Source of the DNA: Marivita sp. GX14005
Lineage (GTDB): Bacteria; Pseudomonadota; Alphaproteobacteria; Rhodobacterales; Rhodobacteraceae
Length of the DNA stretch: 64,000 nucleotides
Direction of reading: 5' to 3'
Assembly (NCBI RefSeq): GCF_023370775.1
Contig: NZ_JAMCCQ010000001.1
Location: 620,001-684,000, forward strand
In this document: piece after piece, positions 27,569 to 37,106 of the stretch
Numbering within the stretch: the stretch's first letter is position 1
Layout of the letters: each line of letters opens with the position of its first letter
Position numbers and translations under genes: made by a program
Notes under the pieces: generated by a model
The model's input: the letters and a program-made list of their open reading frames with translations, nothing else
What the model was told of the DNA's origin: nothing
Database searches by the model: none

Positions 27569-28968
27569 GCGGCCGCTTTCGCCTTCATCAGTCCCTCGTC
27601 CTTCAACCGCACATGCGTTTCGTCGAGTGATTGCCAGGCGCGGTCGATCAGGATGTCGATCTCCTCGCGGTCGATCACCAGCGGCGGGGAAATGATCATC
27701 CGGTCGCCGACATGGCGCATGATCAGGTTGTTGGAAAAACAGCGTTCCCGACAAATGAAACCGACCGTTCCCGGATCGGAGGCGAAGGCGGCGCGGCTGT
27801 CCTTGTCGGGCGTCAACGCGATGGAGCCCATCATGCCGACGATCTTTGCCTCACCCACCAGCGGATGATCCGTCAGGCTCTCGAACTTCTCTTTCAGGTA
27901 AGGCCCGGTCTCCTCCCGCACGCGGGTGACGATGCCTTCCTCGTCGAGGATGCGCAGGTTTTCCAGCGCCACGGCGCAGGCGACCGGATGGCCGGAATAG
28001 GTGTAACCGTGGTTGAATTCGACGCCTGCAACGACCTCGGCCACCTCATCGCAAACCAGTGAGCCGCCAATCGGCTGATAGCCCGAGGAAAGCCCCTTGG
28101 CGATGGTCATGACATGCGGGCGGATGTTCACCGTCTGGCTGCCGAACCAGTTGCCGGTGCGCCCAAAGCCGCAGATCACCTCGTCAGCAATGAGCAGGAT
28201 GCCGTATTTGTCGACGATGCGTTGCACTTCGGGCCAGTAGCTGTCCGGCGGAACGATCACGCCGCCCGCGCCCTGGATCGGCTCGGCGATGAAGGCGGCC
28301 ACGCGGTCTGGGCCAAGTTCCTCGATCTTCGCTTCAAGCTGGCGCGCGCGTTCCAGCCCGAATTCCTCGGGTGTCATGTCATCGCCTTCGGCCCACCAGT
28401 TCGGCTGATCGATATGGTGGATGTCCGGGATCGGCAGGCCACCCTGCATGTGCATCCCCTTCATGCCGCCGAGACTGCCCGACCCTACGGACGAGCCGTG
28501 ATAGGCATTCCAGCGGGAAATCACGATATTGCGTTCGGGCTGACCCTTCGCCGCCCAATAGGTGCGCACCAGCCGCAGATTGGTATCATTCGCCTCGGAC
28601 CCCGATCCGGCGAAAAACACCTGGTTGAACCCCTCGGGCGCCAAGTCCGACAACTTCTTGGACAAGGCAATGGCCGGCACATGGGTCGTCTGGAAGAAGG
28701 TGTTGTAATAGGGCAGTTCTTCCATCTGGCGCGCCGCCGCTTGTGCCAGTTCGCGCCGGCCGTAGCCGATATTCACGCACCAGAGCCCCGCCATCGCGTC
28801 GAGGATGCGGTTTCCGTCACTGTCGTTGAGCCAGACGCCATCGGCCCGCGTGATCACCCGCGCGCCCTTTTGCGCCAGTTCGCTTCCGTGCGTGAAGGGA
28901 TGCATGTGATGCGCGGCATCGAGCGCCTGCAGCTCGGCGGTCGGCGATTGAACAGAGATAATGGCCAT
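27565..28968 (-). CDS. Class III aminotransferase, probably putrescine/polyamine-pyruvate type
   Basis: A 467-residue PLP enzyme. It has HPFTHGSELAQKG near the N-terminus, FFAGSGSEANDTN for cofactor phosphate binding, YHGSSVGSGSLGG, the DEVICGFGRTG motif with the PLP-binding Asp, and the Schiff-base Lys in TIAKGLSSGYQPIG. This is the omega-amino acid:pyruvate branch, which includes SpuC-type putrescine and cadaverine aminotransferases. Its position beside a PotFGHI transporter and an amine oxidase supports a polyamine substrate; beta-alanine or taurine remain possible. AAGGAC precedes the ATG by 8 bases. A regulatory palindrome lies 32 bases upstream. Confidence 0.85.
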   Translation of the reverse strand: MAIISVQSPTAELQALDAAHHMHPFTHGSELAQKGARVITRADGVWLNDSDGNRILDAMAGLWCVNIGYGRRELAQAAARQMEELPYYNTFFQTTHVPAIALSKKLSDLAPEGFNQVFFAGSGSEANDTNLRLVRTYWAAKGQPERNIVISRWNAYHGSSVGSGSLGGMKGMHMQGGLPIPDIHHIDQPNWWAEGDDMTPEEFGLERARQLEAKIEELGPDRVAAFIAEPIQGAGGVIVPPDSYWPEVQRIVDKYGILLIADEVICGFGRTGNWFGSQTVNIRPHVMTIAKGLSSGYQPIGGSLVCDEVAEVVAGVEFNHGYTYSGHPVACAVALENLRILDEEGIVTRVREETGPYLKEKFESLTDHPLVGEAKIVGMMGSIALTPDKDSRAAFASDPGTVGFICRERCFSNNLIMRHVGDRMIISPPLVIDREEIDILIDRAWQSLDETHVRLKDEGLMKAKAAA

Positions 28969-28996
28969 GAATATCGTCCTTTTGAGCGTTGGCCGA

Positions 28997-29024
28997 AGAA
29001 TATGATCAAATTATTCGAAGTCAA
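28997..29024 (-). promoter_or_regulatory. Predicted promoter with palindromic operator before the aminotransferase gene
   Basis: On the minus strand TTGACT (29024-29019) and TATTCT (29002-28997) are 16 bases apart. The near-palindrome ATATGATCAAAT (29000-29011, plus-strand reading) fills the spacer and touches the -10. It differs by one base from the perfect palindrome before potF. Likely operator of the adjacent GntR regulator. Confidence 0.55.
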
Positions 29025-29029
29025 TCGAA

Positions 29030-29707
29030 TCAACGCAGGGCATCACCAATCTGCGCCATGCCCTGCTCCACATCCGCCGCCATCGCCGTGGCTGCAGCCG
29101 ATGGGTTCCCTGCTCGCAGCGCATCGAGGATATCCTTGTGCCTGTCCGGCAGGTTCCGCGTTCCGATCCGCCCGCAAACAACGCGCAGCGACGGCCCGAA
29201 CCGCAACCAAAGACGATCCACCGTTTCGGTCAGGATCGGGGATCTCGCGATCGCGTTCAATTCGCAATGAAACCGGTGATTCTCGATCAGATACCGCCCG
29301 ACATCGCCCCGCCCGATCGCATGATCGAGCCGCAGATCCGTTTCGGTCAGACGCGCGATATCCGAGGGCTGAACCCGCAGCGCGGCACGGCGCGCCAGTT
29401 CCGGCTCAAGCGCTTTGCGCGCGACGGTCAGTTCGCCCACCGCTGCACTGTCGAGCACCGGAACGACGATCCGGCGATTGCCCATGAATTCAAGCGCGCC
29501 GGCAGCGGTCAGCCTGCGCAGCGCCTCGCGCACGGGCGTCATCCCGACGCCCAGCGCCTCGGTCAGACCCTTGATCGTTATTGGCTGGCCAGGCTCCAAC
29601 TCACCGAAAAGCACCTGATCGCGCAGCTGCCGATACACCATCTCATGCGCCGGAAGCCGCCCCGCCCCGCCATCGTGTGCCCCCTCACCAGCCGATGCAA
29701 AACCCAA
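29030..29707 (-). CDS. GntR-family (FCD) regulator of the polyamine cluster
   Basis: A 225-residue regulator with a winged helix-turn-helix (PGQPITIKGLTEALGVGMTPVREALRRL) and an all-helical FCD sensor domain (FHCELNAIARSP, then DRHKDIL). It lies between the aminotransferase and potF genes, the usual place for a local regulator. The start is taken as TTG 29707 because AAGGGGG precedes it; a shorter version from the ATG at 29641 would trim part of the first helix. Near-identical palindromes overlapping the promoters of both flanking units suggest it represses both and is released by a polyamine or catabolite. Confidence 0.85.
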   Translation of the reverse strand: MGFASAGEGAHDGGAGRLPAHEMVYRQLRDQVLFGELEPGQPITIKGLTEALGVGMTPVREALRRLTAAGALEFMGNRRIVVPVLDSAAVGELTVARKALEPELARRAALRVQPSDIARLTETDLRLDHAIGRGDVGRYLIENHRFHCELNAIARSPILTETVDRLWLRFGPSLRVVCGRIGTRNLPDRHKDILDALRAGNPSAAATAMAADVEQGMAQIGDALR

Positions 29708-29803
29708 CGCACGCCCCCTTTTTCAATCGCCGTCCATCAAACTTTAGCACAGTCTCACGGGCGAACTTGCACGATCATTCCCGGCGTGGAAACATGACAG
29801 CTA

Positions 29804-29832
29804 TTGCCAGATCGGGCAAGATTTGATCAAAT
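29804..29832 (+). promoter_or_regulatory. Predicted potF promoter with perfect palindrome over the -10
   Basis: TTGCCA (29804-29809), a 17-base spacer and TCAAAT (29827-29832) form a plausible sigma-70 promoter. The 12-base perfect palindrome ATTTGATCAAAT (29821-29832) covers the -10, so a bound regulator would block transcription. Confidence 0.55.
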
Positions 29833-29880
29833 TCAAATCCACGGAGCCGAAAGCGCTTCGGGATCAACGGGAGAGAAACC

Positions 29881-30966
29881 TTGAAAACCAATCTGCTGAC
29901 GATGACAGCCGGCCTTGCGCTCGCGGCATCCTTCGCCAATGCGGACGAAGTGCGCGTTTACAACTGGTCGGACTATATCGACGAGGATCTGTTGGCCAAG
30001 TTCGAAGAGGAAACCGGGATCGATCTGATCTACGACGTCTTCGACAGCAACGAGCTTCTCGAAACCAAGATGCTCGCTGGCGGCTCGGGCTATGATGTCG
30101 TTGTGCCGACCGGCACCTTCCTGCAACGCCAGATCCAGGCCGGCGCGTTCCAGAAGCTCGACAAGGAGAAGCTGCCCAATATCGACAACATGTGGGATCT
30201 GATCGCGGATCGAACGGAGCAATACGACCCGAACAACGATTACTCCATCAACTACATGTGGGGCACCACCGGGATCGGCGTCAATGTAAACAAGGTCCGC
30301 GAAATCCTCGGAGAGGACGCGCCCATCGACAGCTGGGATTTGATCTTCGACCCCGAAAATCTCTCGAAACTGGCCGAGTGCGGCGTTCACATCCTCGACG
30401 CGCCGGCCGAAACGATCCCGGCGGCGCTGAAATATATCGGAGAGGACCCAAACAGCCACGATCCCGATGTGATCGAGAAAGTCGAGCCGGTCTACATGGC
30501 GATCCGGCCCTATGTTCAGAAGTTCCACAACTCCGAATATATCAACGCGCTGGCCAATGGGGACATCTGCGTCGCGGTCGGCTGGTCCGGCGATATCCTT
30601 CAGGCCCGCGACCGCGCCGCCGAAGCGGGCAATGGCGTCGAGATCGCCTATAACGCTCCCAAGGAAGGCGCGCAGATGTGGTTCGACCAGATGGCCATTC
30701 CCGTCGATGCGCCAAACCCGGACGCCGCGCATGCGTTCCTGAATTTCATCATGGAACCCGAAAACATGGCCGCCGCGTCGAATTACGTCTACTACGCGAA
30801 CGGCAACAAGGCGTCGCAGGAATATCTTGTCGATGACGTCATCAACGATCCTGCGATCTATCCATCCGAAGAGGCGATGAACAACCTCTTCACGACCACG
30901 CCCTTCGATCCGAAGGTGCAGCGCATGGTCACGCGCCTCTGGACGAAGATCAAGTCCGGCACCTGA
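29881..30966 (+). CDS. potF: Polyamine ABC transporter substrate-binding protein (PotF/SpuD type)
   Basis: A 361-residue periplasmic binding protein: signal peptide to about residue 21 (ASFANADEV), then VRVYNWSDYIDEDLLAKFEE, SNELLETKMLAGGSGYDVVVPT and GWSGDILQARDRA, which are PotD/PotF signatures. It would capture putrescine or spermidine for the transporter encoded downstream. The start codon is TTG at 29881 with GGGAGAG five bases upstream. First gene of the potFGHI-oxidase operon. Confidence 0.94.
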   Translation: MKTNLLTMTAGLALAASFANADEVRVYNWSDYIDEDLLAKFEEETGIDLIYDVFDSNELLETKMLAGGSGYDVVVPTGTFLQRQIQAGAFQKLDKEKLPNIDNMWDLIADRTEQYDPNNDYSINYMWGTTGIGVNVNKVREILGEDAPIDSWDLIFDPENLSKLAECGVHILDAPAETIPAALKYIGEDPNSHDPDVIEKVEPVYMAIRPYVQKFHNSEYINALANGDICVAVGWSGDILQARDRAAEAGNGVEIAYNAPKEGAQMWFDQMAIPVDAPNPDAAHAFLNFIMEPENMAAASNYVYYANGNKASQEYLVDDVINDPAIYPSEEAMNNLFTTTPFDPKVQRMVTRLWTKIKSGT

Positions 30967-31031
30967 TCTGCGCAACTTTCCGTCCGGCGGGCAACCCGCC
31001 GGGCGCCCTTCCCGATGGACAGGTATTCGCC

Positions 31032-32156
31032 TTGGCACAAACCGTCTTTGCCCCCTGGAACGATCCCGACGAAAAACCGCTGATCCAGTTTCGGGGCGTG
31101 ACCAAAAGGTTCGGTGATTTCACCGCGATCGACAATCTCACACAGGATATCTACGCACGTGAGTTCTTCGCCCTACTCGGCCCTTCGGGCTGCGGCAAGA
31201 CGACGATGATGCGGATGCTGGCCGGGTTCGAACGGCCGACCGAAGGGCAGATCCTGATTGCGGGCCAGGATATGTCGCGCGTCCCACCCAACAAGCGCGC
31301 GGTGAACATGATGTTCCAGTCCTACGCGCTTTTTCCGCATCTGTCGGTATGGGACAACATCGCCTTCGGGCTCAAACGCGAAGGCCGCGACAAGGACAAG
31401 ATCGCCGCTCGCGTCGAGGAAATGCTGCGCCTGACGCGTCTCAGCAAGTTCGCCAAGCGCAAGCCGCACCAGATCTCCGGCGGCCAGCGCCAGCGCGTCG
31501 CTCTGGCCCGCAGCCTTGCCAAGGCGCCGAAATTGCTGCTGCTCGATGAACCGCTCGGCGCGCTCGACAAGAAGCTGCGACAGGACACCCAGTTCGAGCT
31601 GATGGACATTCAGGAAAAGACCGGCACGACCTTCGTCATCGTCACCCACGATCAGGAAGAGGCGATGACGGTCGCCTCCCGCGTCGCGGTGATGGATGAA
31701 GGCCAGATCATCCAGGTCGCCACGCCCGATCAGATCTACGAGGCGCCCAATTCCGTCTATGTCGCGGATTTCATCGGTGATGTGAACATCATTACCGGCC
31801 GCGCCGCACCCCAGGGCGACAAGGTCGCGATCCGCTTTGCCGAAGGCCAGCCCGAGATCATCGGAACCACGACCAAGACCTTCGAACCCGGTCAGGAGAT
31901 CCATTTCGCGATCCGCCCCGAAAAGGTCGCCATCGACACCGAAGAGCCCGAAGACACCCCCAACAAACTGCGCGGCAAGGTCCTCGATATCGCCTATCTC
32001 GGCAATATATCGACCTATCACGTGGAGTTGCCGACAGGCCTGATCGTCAAGGCTCAAACCGCCAATACCCGCCGCATCTCGCGTCGCCAGATCACCTGGG
32101 AGGACACGGTCTGGATAAGCTGGACAGACACCGCCGGTGTCCTGCTGGACCGCTGA
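31032..32156 (+). CDS. potG: Polyamine ABC transporter ATP-binding protein
   Basis: A 374-residue ATPase with Walker A GPSGCGKT (50-57), the Q-loop MMFQSYALFPHL, signature ISGGQRQR, Walker B LLLLDEPLGALD and a C-terminal TOBE domain (YVADFIGDVNIITGRA and following). It powers uptake through PotH and PotI. The start is again a TTG (31032), with AGG ten bases before; no in-frame ATG is available upstream. Its stop lies one base before the potH start. Confidence 0.94.
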   Translation: MAQTVFAPWNDPDEKPLIQFRGVTKRFGDFTAIDNLTQDIYAREFFALLGPSGCGKTTMMRMLAGFERPTEGQILIAGQDMSRVPPNKRAVNMMFQSYALFPHLSVWDNIAFGLKREGRDKDKIAARVEEMLRLTRLSKFAKRKPHQISGGQRQRVALARSLAKAPKLLLLDEPLGALDKKLRQDTQFELMDIQEKTGTTFVIVTHDQEEAMTVASRVAVMDEGQIIQVATPDQIYEAPNSVYVADFIGDVNIITGRAAPQGDKVAIRFAEGQPEIIGTTTKTFEPGQEIHFAIRPEKVAIDTEEPEDTPNKLRGKVLDIAYLGNISTYHVELPTGLIVKAQTANTRRISRRQITWEDTVWISWTDTAGVLLDR

Positions 32157-32157
32157 C

Positions 32158-33048
32158 ATGCGCCGCGCTTTCCTGATCGCCGTTCCCTACCTGTGGCTGG
32201 TCGCGCTGTTCCTCATCCCCTTCGTGATCGTTTTCAAAATCTCGCTCTCGGATGTGGCGCTCGCCCGCCCGCCCTACATGCCGCAACTCGATCTTTCGGC
32301 TGGCTGGGACGGCGTCAAATCGTTTTTCGCAGAGCTCGATTTCGAGAATTTCGCTTTCCTGACGACTGACGATCTCTATTGGAAAGCCTATCTCAGCTCA
32401 TTGCGCATCGCCCTGATCTCGACGGCCCTGACCCTGCTGGTCGGCTACCCCATCGCCTATGCGATGGCCCGCGCCGCGCCCGAGTGGCGCCCGACACTGC
32501 TGATGCTGGTGATCCTGCCCTTCTGGACGAGCTTCCTGATCCGTGTCTATGCCTGGATGGGGATCTTGTCGAACGAGGGGCTGCTCAACCAGTTCCTGCT
32601 CTGGCTCGGCGCCATCGACACGCCGCTGACGATCCTCAACACCAATACCGCCGTCTATATCGGCGTGGTCTACACCTACCTGCCCTTCATGATTCTGCCG
32701 ATCTACTCAGCGCTCGAACGCATGGATGACAGCCTTCTCGAAGCTGCCGAAGATCTCGGCTGCTCGCGCCTCTCCGCCTTCTGGCTCGTCACCGTGCCGC
32801 TGTCGAAGAACGGCATCATCGCCGGTTGCTTTCTCGTCTTCATCCCGGTGATCGGCGAATTCGTGATCCCCTCGCTGCTCGGCGGATCGGGCACGCTGAT
32901 GATCGGCAAGGTGCTCTGGGAGGAATTCTTCTCAAACCGCGACTGGCCGGTCGCCTCGGCGGTCGCGATCATCCTGCTGCTCATCCTCATCATCCCGATC
33001 ATCCTCTTCCAGCGCAACGAGCAGAAACAACGCGAGGCCGAAGGATGA
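32158..33048 (+). CDS. potH: Polyamine ABC transporter permease
   Basis: A 296-residue inner-membrane permease of six helices, beginning MRRAFLIAVPYLWLVALFLIPF. The coupling-loop motif EAAEDLGCSRLSAFWLVTVPLS is typical of PotB/PotH (EAA loop). It pairs with PotI to form the channel. The start follows the potG stop after one base. A GC-rich repeat separates it from potI. Confidence 0.92.
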   Translation: MRRAFLIAVPYLWLVALFLIPFVIVFKISLSDVALARPPYMPQLDLSAGWDGVKSFFAELDFENFAFLTTDDLYWKAYLSSLRIALISTALTLLVGYPIAYAMARAAPEWRPTLLMLVILPFWTSFLIRVYAWMGILSNEGLLNQFLLWLGAIDTPLTILNTNTAVYIGVVYTYLPFMILPIYSALERMDDSLLEAAEDLGCSRLSAFWLVTVPLSKNGIIAGCFLVFIPVIGEFVIPSLLGGSGTLMIGKVLWEEFFSNRDWPVASAVAIILLLILIIPIILFQRNEQKQREAEG

Positions 33049-33060
33049 TGCCTCTTCCTT

Positions 33061-33113
33061 TCTTCTTGCCTCAAATATCCCGGGGGAGGCCGCAGGCCGG
33101 GGGCAGCGCCCCC
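33061..33113. repeat. GC-rich palindromic intergenic repeat, copy 2 (inside the pot operon)
   Basis: Same order of elements as copy 1: TCAAATATCC, CGGGGG, GGCCGCAGGCC and GGGGGCAGCGCCCCC. It fills almost the whole 79-base gap between potH and potI. Its two hairpins could slow ribosomes or polymerase or protect the upstream mRNA. Confidence 0.75.
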
Positions 33114-33127
33114 AGGAAAGGCATGTC

Positions 33128-33946
33128 ATGAAGCGCTTCACCTGGTTCAACGCGACCGCGCTTACGCTCGGCTTCGCTTTTCTCTACGTGCCGATGATCA
33201 TCCTGATCGTCTACAGCTTCAATTCCTCCAAACTGGTCACCGTCTGGGCGGGCTTCTCGACCCGCTGGTATGGCGAACTGCTCCAGAACGAGGAGTTCCT
33301 CGACGCCGCCTGGGTCACGTTGAAAGTCGCGGTGATGAGTTCGACCATTGCCACGGTGCTGGGCACAATGGCGGCGCTCGTTCTTGTCCGCGCGGGGCGC
33401 TTCGCCGGGCGCACGCTCTTTTCCGGCATGATCTATGCACCCCTCGTGATGCCCGAGGTGATTACCGGCCTGTCGCTGCTGCTACTTTTCATCGGCATCG
33501 GGCTCGAACGCGGCGTCCTGACGATCGTGCTCGCGCATACCACCTTTTCGATGTGCTATGTGTCGGTCGTCGTGTCCTCGCGTCTCGTCACGTTCGACCG
33601 TTCGCTAGAGGAAGCGGCGCTCGATCTCGGCTGTTCCCCTTTCGAGGCGTTCCGCCTCGTCACGCTGCCAATCATCGCCCCGGCGGTCATCTCCGGCTGG
33701 CTTCTCGCCTTCACCCTGTCGCTCGACGATCTGGTGATCGCCAGTTTCACCACGGGACCCTCGGCCACGACCTTGCCGATCAAGATCTTCTCGGCCGTGC
33801 GCCTTGGCGTCAGCCCCGAGATCAACGCGCTTTCGACACTGATGATCGCCGTGGTGACGGTCGGGGTCATCATTGCCTCGCTCGTCACCAAACAGGCCGC
33901 CATCAGGCAGGCCCGCGACGAACGGATGGCCGAACGCCCGGCATGA
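33128..33946 (+). CDS. potI: Polyamine ABC transporter permease
   Basis: A 272-residue six-helix permease, the PotC/PotI counterpart of PotH. The EAA loop reads LEEAALDLGCSPFEAFRLVTLP, and the membrane segment after it (LLAFTLSLDDLVIASF) is the family's most conserved stretch. AGGAAAGG is placed six bases before the ATG. Its stop overlaps the start of the oxidase gene by four bases (ATGA), tying the transporter to the catabolic enzyme. Confidence 0.93.
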   Translation: MKRFTWFNATALTLGFAFLYVPMIILIVYSFNSSKLVTVWAGFSTRWYGELLQNEEFLDAAWVTLKVAVMSSTIATVLGTMAALVLVRAGRFAGRTLFSGMIYAPLVMPEVITGLSLLLLFIGIGLERGVLTIVLAHTTFSMCYVSVVVSSRLVTFDRSLEEAALDLGCSPFEAFRLVTLPIIAPAVISGWLLAFTLSLDDLVIASFTTGPSATTLPIKIFSAVRLGVSPEINALSTLMIAVVTVGVIIASLVTKQAAIRQARDERMAERPA

Positions 33947-35265
33947 AGCGCATCTATGAGCCCGCCGCCTACCGAACGCCCGAAAAATGCTGGTGGCGCG
34001 ACAGCGCGCCGCCGCGCGATCTGACGCAACTGGATACCGACCTTCAAACCGATGTCGCCATTATCGGTGGCGGGTTCACCGGGCTGAATGCCGCGCTCGG
34101 CCTGGCAGAGGCAGGGACAGGTTCGGTCGTTCTCGACGCGGCACATCCCGGTTGGGGCGCATCCGGGCGCAATGGCGGGTTCTGCTGCCTCGGCGGCGCC
34201 AAGGCGAGCCACGCCGCGATCACGCGCGCATTCGGCCGCGATCAGGCCGCCCGATGGCAGCAGGCCCAACGCGCGGCGGTGGATCACGTCGCCGCCATGC
34301 TGGGCGCGCATGACATGGATGTCGACCGCCATTCCGAGGGCGAGACCTTCCTCGCCCATTCCCCGCGCGCGATGAAAGCCGTGAACGAAGCCGCCGCCCT
34401 TGCAAGCGCCCATCACGGCGTCACCCCGCATGTGTTCGGCGCGGAGGCCCTGCCGCAACTGGGCCTCGCGGGAAAGTTTCACGGCGGGGTCACGGTGCCG
34501 ATCGGCTTCGCGCTCAATCCCGGCAAATACCATGCCGGCCTTCTCGATGCGGCGCTGCGCGCCGGTGTCCGTTGTTTCGCCGGAACCGCCGCCACCGCAA
34601 TCACCCGCGTCGGACAGACATGGCGGGTCACGACCGCGCAGGGAACTGTCACCGCCGGGCGGATCCTTCTGGCGACAAACGGCTATAGCTCCGAGGACGT
34701 GCCGCCTTGGCTGCGCGCACGGTATCTGCCCGTGCAATCCTCGATCATCGTGACCCGGCCGATCACGCGCGAAGAGCAGGAAAGACAGGGCTGGACCAGC
34801 GTTCAGATGTGTTACGATACCCGTGCCCTTCTGCATTATTTCCGGCTGATGCCGGACGGGCGCTTCCTTTTCGGCATGCGTGGCGGGCTGGCGGCGACGC
34901 CGGCATCGGAAAAGGCGCTTGCTCGAAAGATACGCAGCAGCTTTCATCGCCTCTTTCCCGAATGGCAGGGCATCGGCATCACGCATGAATGGTCGGGCCT
35001 TCTTTGCCTGATGCGCCGCCTGACGCCCTTTGCCGGGCCGGTCCCGGACATGCCGGGCGTCTATGCCGCACTGGGATATCACGGCAATGGCGTCGCAATG
35101 GCGAGCTATTGCGGCACCCGGATTGCGGACCAGCTTCTGGGGCGGCCCGCACAGGGGCCCTTCCCTCAATTCCTGACCGCACCGCCGCGGCGATTTCCTC
35201 TGGGCCGCTTCCGGCGGGCGCTGCTCGCGCCGGCCTATGCCGGCGCGGCGCTCATGGATGGCTGA
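33943..35265 (+). CDS. FAD-dependent amine oxidoreductase (PuuB-like)
   Basis: A 440-residue DAO-fold flavoenzyme. After [18 protein letters not shown] it has the dinucleotide motif [19 protein letters not shown], then [12 protein letters not shown], a pattern shared with gamma-glutamylputrescine oxidase Puu[15 protein letters not shown] near the C-terminus closes the FAD site. Translation is coupled to potI, so the imported polyamine or its gamma-glutamyl derivative is the likely substrate. No glutamylputrescine synthetase gene (puuA) is in the window, so direct oxidation of a free polyamine is an alternative. Confidence 0.87.
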   Translation: MKRIYEPAAYRTPEKCWWRDSAPPRDLTQLDTDLQTDVAIIGGGFTGLNAALGLAEAGTGSVVLDAAHPGWGASGRNGGFCCLGGAKASHAAITRAFGRDQAARWQQAQRAAVDHVAAMLGAHDMDVDRHSEGETFLAHSPRAMKAVNEAAALASAHHGVTPHVFGAEALPQLGLAGKFHGGVTVPIGFALNPGKYHAGLLDAALRAGVRCFAGTAATAITRVGQTWRVTTAQGTVTAGRILLATNGYSSEDVPPWLRARYLPVQSSIIVTRPITREEQERQGWTSVQMCYDTRALLHYFRLMPDGRFLFGMRGGLAATPASEKALARKIRSSFHRLFPEWQGIGITHEWSGLLCLMRRLTPFAGPVPDMPGVYAALGYHGNGVAMASYCGTRIADQLLGRPAQGPFPQFLTAPPRRFPLGRFRRALLAPAYAGAALMDG

Positions 35266-35342
35266 GGGGCCCCGCGTTCATTCTTGTTAAGGCGCACCTG
35301 CTTCGTTATTGCGGTGACAAACCAGTTCCGGGGAGAACCGCC

Positions 35343-37106
35343 ATGCTCAAGCGTCCATTCGACAAGTCGAAACTGCCCAGCCGCCACGTGACCGAAGGGC
35401 CAGAGCGCGCGCCGCACCGGTCCTATTACTACGCGATGGGCATGACCGAAGAGGAAATCCACCAGCCTCTCGTCGGCGTTGCAACCTGCTGGAACGAGGC
35501 CGCGCCCTGCAACATCGCGCTGAACCGTCAGGCGCAGGCGGTCAAGATGGGGGTGAAGCAAGGCTTCGGCACGCCGCGCGAGTTCACCACGATCACCGTC
35601 ACCGACGGCATTGCCATGGGTCACGAGGGCATGCGGTCCTCCCTCGCCAGCCGCGAGGCCATTGCCGACACGGTCGAGTTGACGATGCGCGGCCATTGCT
35701 ATGACGCTGTTGTCGGGCTGGCCGGGTGCGACAAGTCGCTGCCGGGGATGATGATGGCGATGGTGCGCCTCAACGTGCCGTCGGTCTTCATATATGGCGG
35801 CTCGATCCTGCCGGGCAAGGCGCCGCAGGTCGATGAGATCCCCGAGGATTTCCGCACCCGCGATCTCACCGTGCAGGATATGTTCGAAGCCGTCGGCCGG
35901 CACCAGAACAACGAGATGTCGGACAAGGCTCTGGACATGCTCGAACGCGTCGCCTGCCCCTCGGCAGGGGCCTGCGGAGGGCAGTTCACCGCCAACACGA
36001 TGGCTTGCGTCTCCGAAGCCATCGGTCTGGCGCTATTCAATTCGTCGGGGATGCCCGCGCCCTATGAATCGCGCGACGCCTATGGCGAAGCGTCGGGGCG
36101 CGCGGTGATGGATCTGATCGAACAGAACATCAAGGCGCGCGATGTCGTCACCCGCAAGGCGCTGGAAAACGCCGCGCGCGTCGTGGCCTGCACTGGCGGG
36201 TCGACCAATGCCGGCCTGCATTTGCCCGCCATCGCCAACGAGGCGGGGATCGAGTTCTATCTCGAAGACGTCTGCGAGATCTTCAAGGACACGCCCTATT
36301 TCGTCGATCTCAAACCGGGAGGCACTTATGTCGCAAAGGATCTCTACGATGCGGGCGGCATCCCGGTGGTGATGAAGGAGTTGCGCAAGGCGGGGCTCAT
36401 CCACGAGGATTGCATGACCGCCTCGACGCGCACCATCGGCGAAGAGCTTGACCGGATCGAGCGCGAGGCCGACGGCAAGGTGATCTATTCCATCGACACG
36501 CCGATCACCAAGACAGGCGGCGTGGTCGGCTTGAAGGGCAATCTCGCCCCCGAGGGCGCCATCGTGAAGGTTGCGGGCATTTCCGCCGAAGATCAGATTT
36601 TCACCGGCCCCGCACGCGTGTTCGAATGCGAGGAAGACGCGTTCGAAGCCGTCAAGCAGCGCGCCTACGAGGAAGGCGAGGTCATCGTCATCCGCAACGA
36701 AGGCCCCGCTGGCGGGCCGGGGATGCGCGAGATGCTGGCGACCACCGCCGCGCTCTCGGGGCAGGGCATGGGCAAGAAAGTCGCGCTGATCACCGACGGG
36801 CGCTTTTCCGGCGCCACGCGCGGTTTCTGTGTCGGCCATGTCGGCCCCGAAGCGGCGTATGGCGGTCCCATCGCCCTGCTGCAAAACGGCGACCGGATCA
36901 CCATCGACGCGGTGAACGGCACGCTCAGCGTCGATCTGTCCGATGACGAACTGGCCAAGCGCAAGGCCGATTGGGCAGGCCCGCGAGAGACGCTCTACAC
37001 TTCGGGTGCGATCTGGAAGTTCGCCGAACTGGTCGGGCCGACCTACAAGGGCGCGGTGACCCATCCGGGCGCCAAGGGCGAGAAGCATCAGTATTGCGAC
37101 CTCTGA
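35343..37106 (+). CDS. ilvD: Dihydroxy-acid dehydratase
   Basis: A 587-residue iron-sulfur enzyme of branched-chain amino acid synthesis, dehydrating 2,3-dihydroxy acids to 2-oxo acids. Cluster ligands are visible in [12 protein letters not shown] (Cys129) and [16 protein letters not shown] (205-220), with TGRFSG-like [20 protein letters not shown] near the C-terminus. GGGGAGA precedes the ATG. It lies 77 bases after the oxidase gene and is probably expressed separately. The next gene may overlap its last codons. Confidence 0.95.
   Translation: MLKRPFDKSKLPSRHVTEGPERAPHRSYYYAMGMTEEEIHQPLVGVATCWNEAAPCNIALNRQAQAVKMGVKQGFGTPREFTTITVTDGIAMGHEGMRSSLASREAIADTVELTMRGHCYDAVVGLAGCDKSLPGMMMAMVRLNVPSVFIYGGSILPGKAPQVDEIPEDFRTRDLTVQDMFEAVGRHQNNEMSDKALDMLERVACPSAGACGGQFTANTMACVSEAIGLALFNSSGMPAPYESRDAYGEASGRAVMDLIEQNIKARDVVTRKALENAARVVACTGGSTNAGLHLPAIANEAGIEFYLEDVCEIFKDTPYFVDLKPGGTYVAKDLYDAGGIPVVMKELRKAGLIHEDCMTASTRTIGEELDRIEREADGKVIYSIDTPITKTGGVVGLKGNLAPEGAIVKVAGISAEDQIFTGPARVFECEEDAFEAVKQRAYEEGEVIVIRNEGPAGGPGMREMLATTAALSGQGMGKKVALITDGRFSGATRGFCVGHVGPEAAYGGPIALLQNGDRITIDAVNGTLSVDLSDDELAKRKADWAGPRETLYTSGAIWKFAELVGPTYKGAVTHPGAKGEKHQYCDL

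Noticed and set aside
33556-35169. Minus-strand frame of 537 codons opposite potI and the oxidase gene
   Set aside because: The overlapped plus-strand genes have clear family motifs; the antisense product has none.
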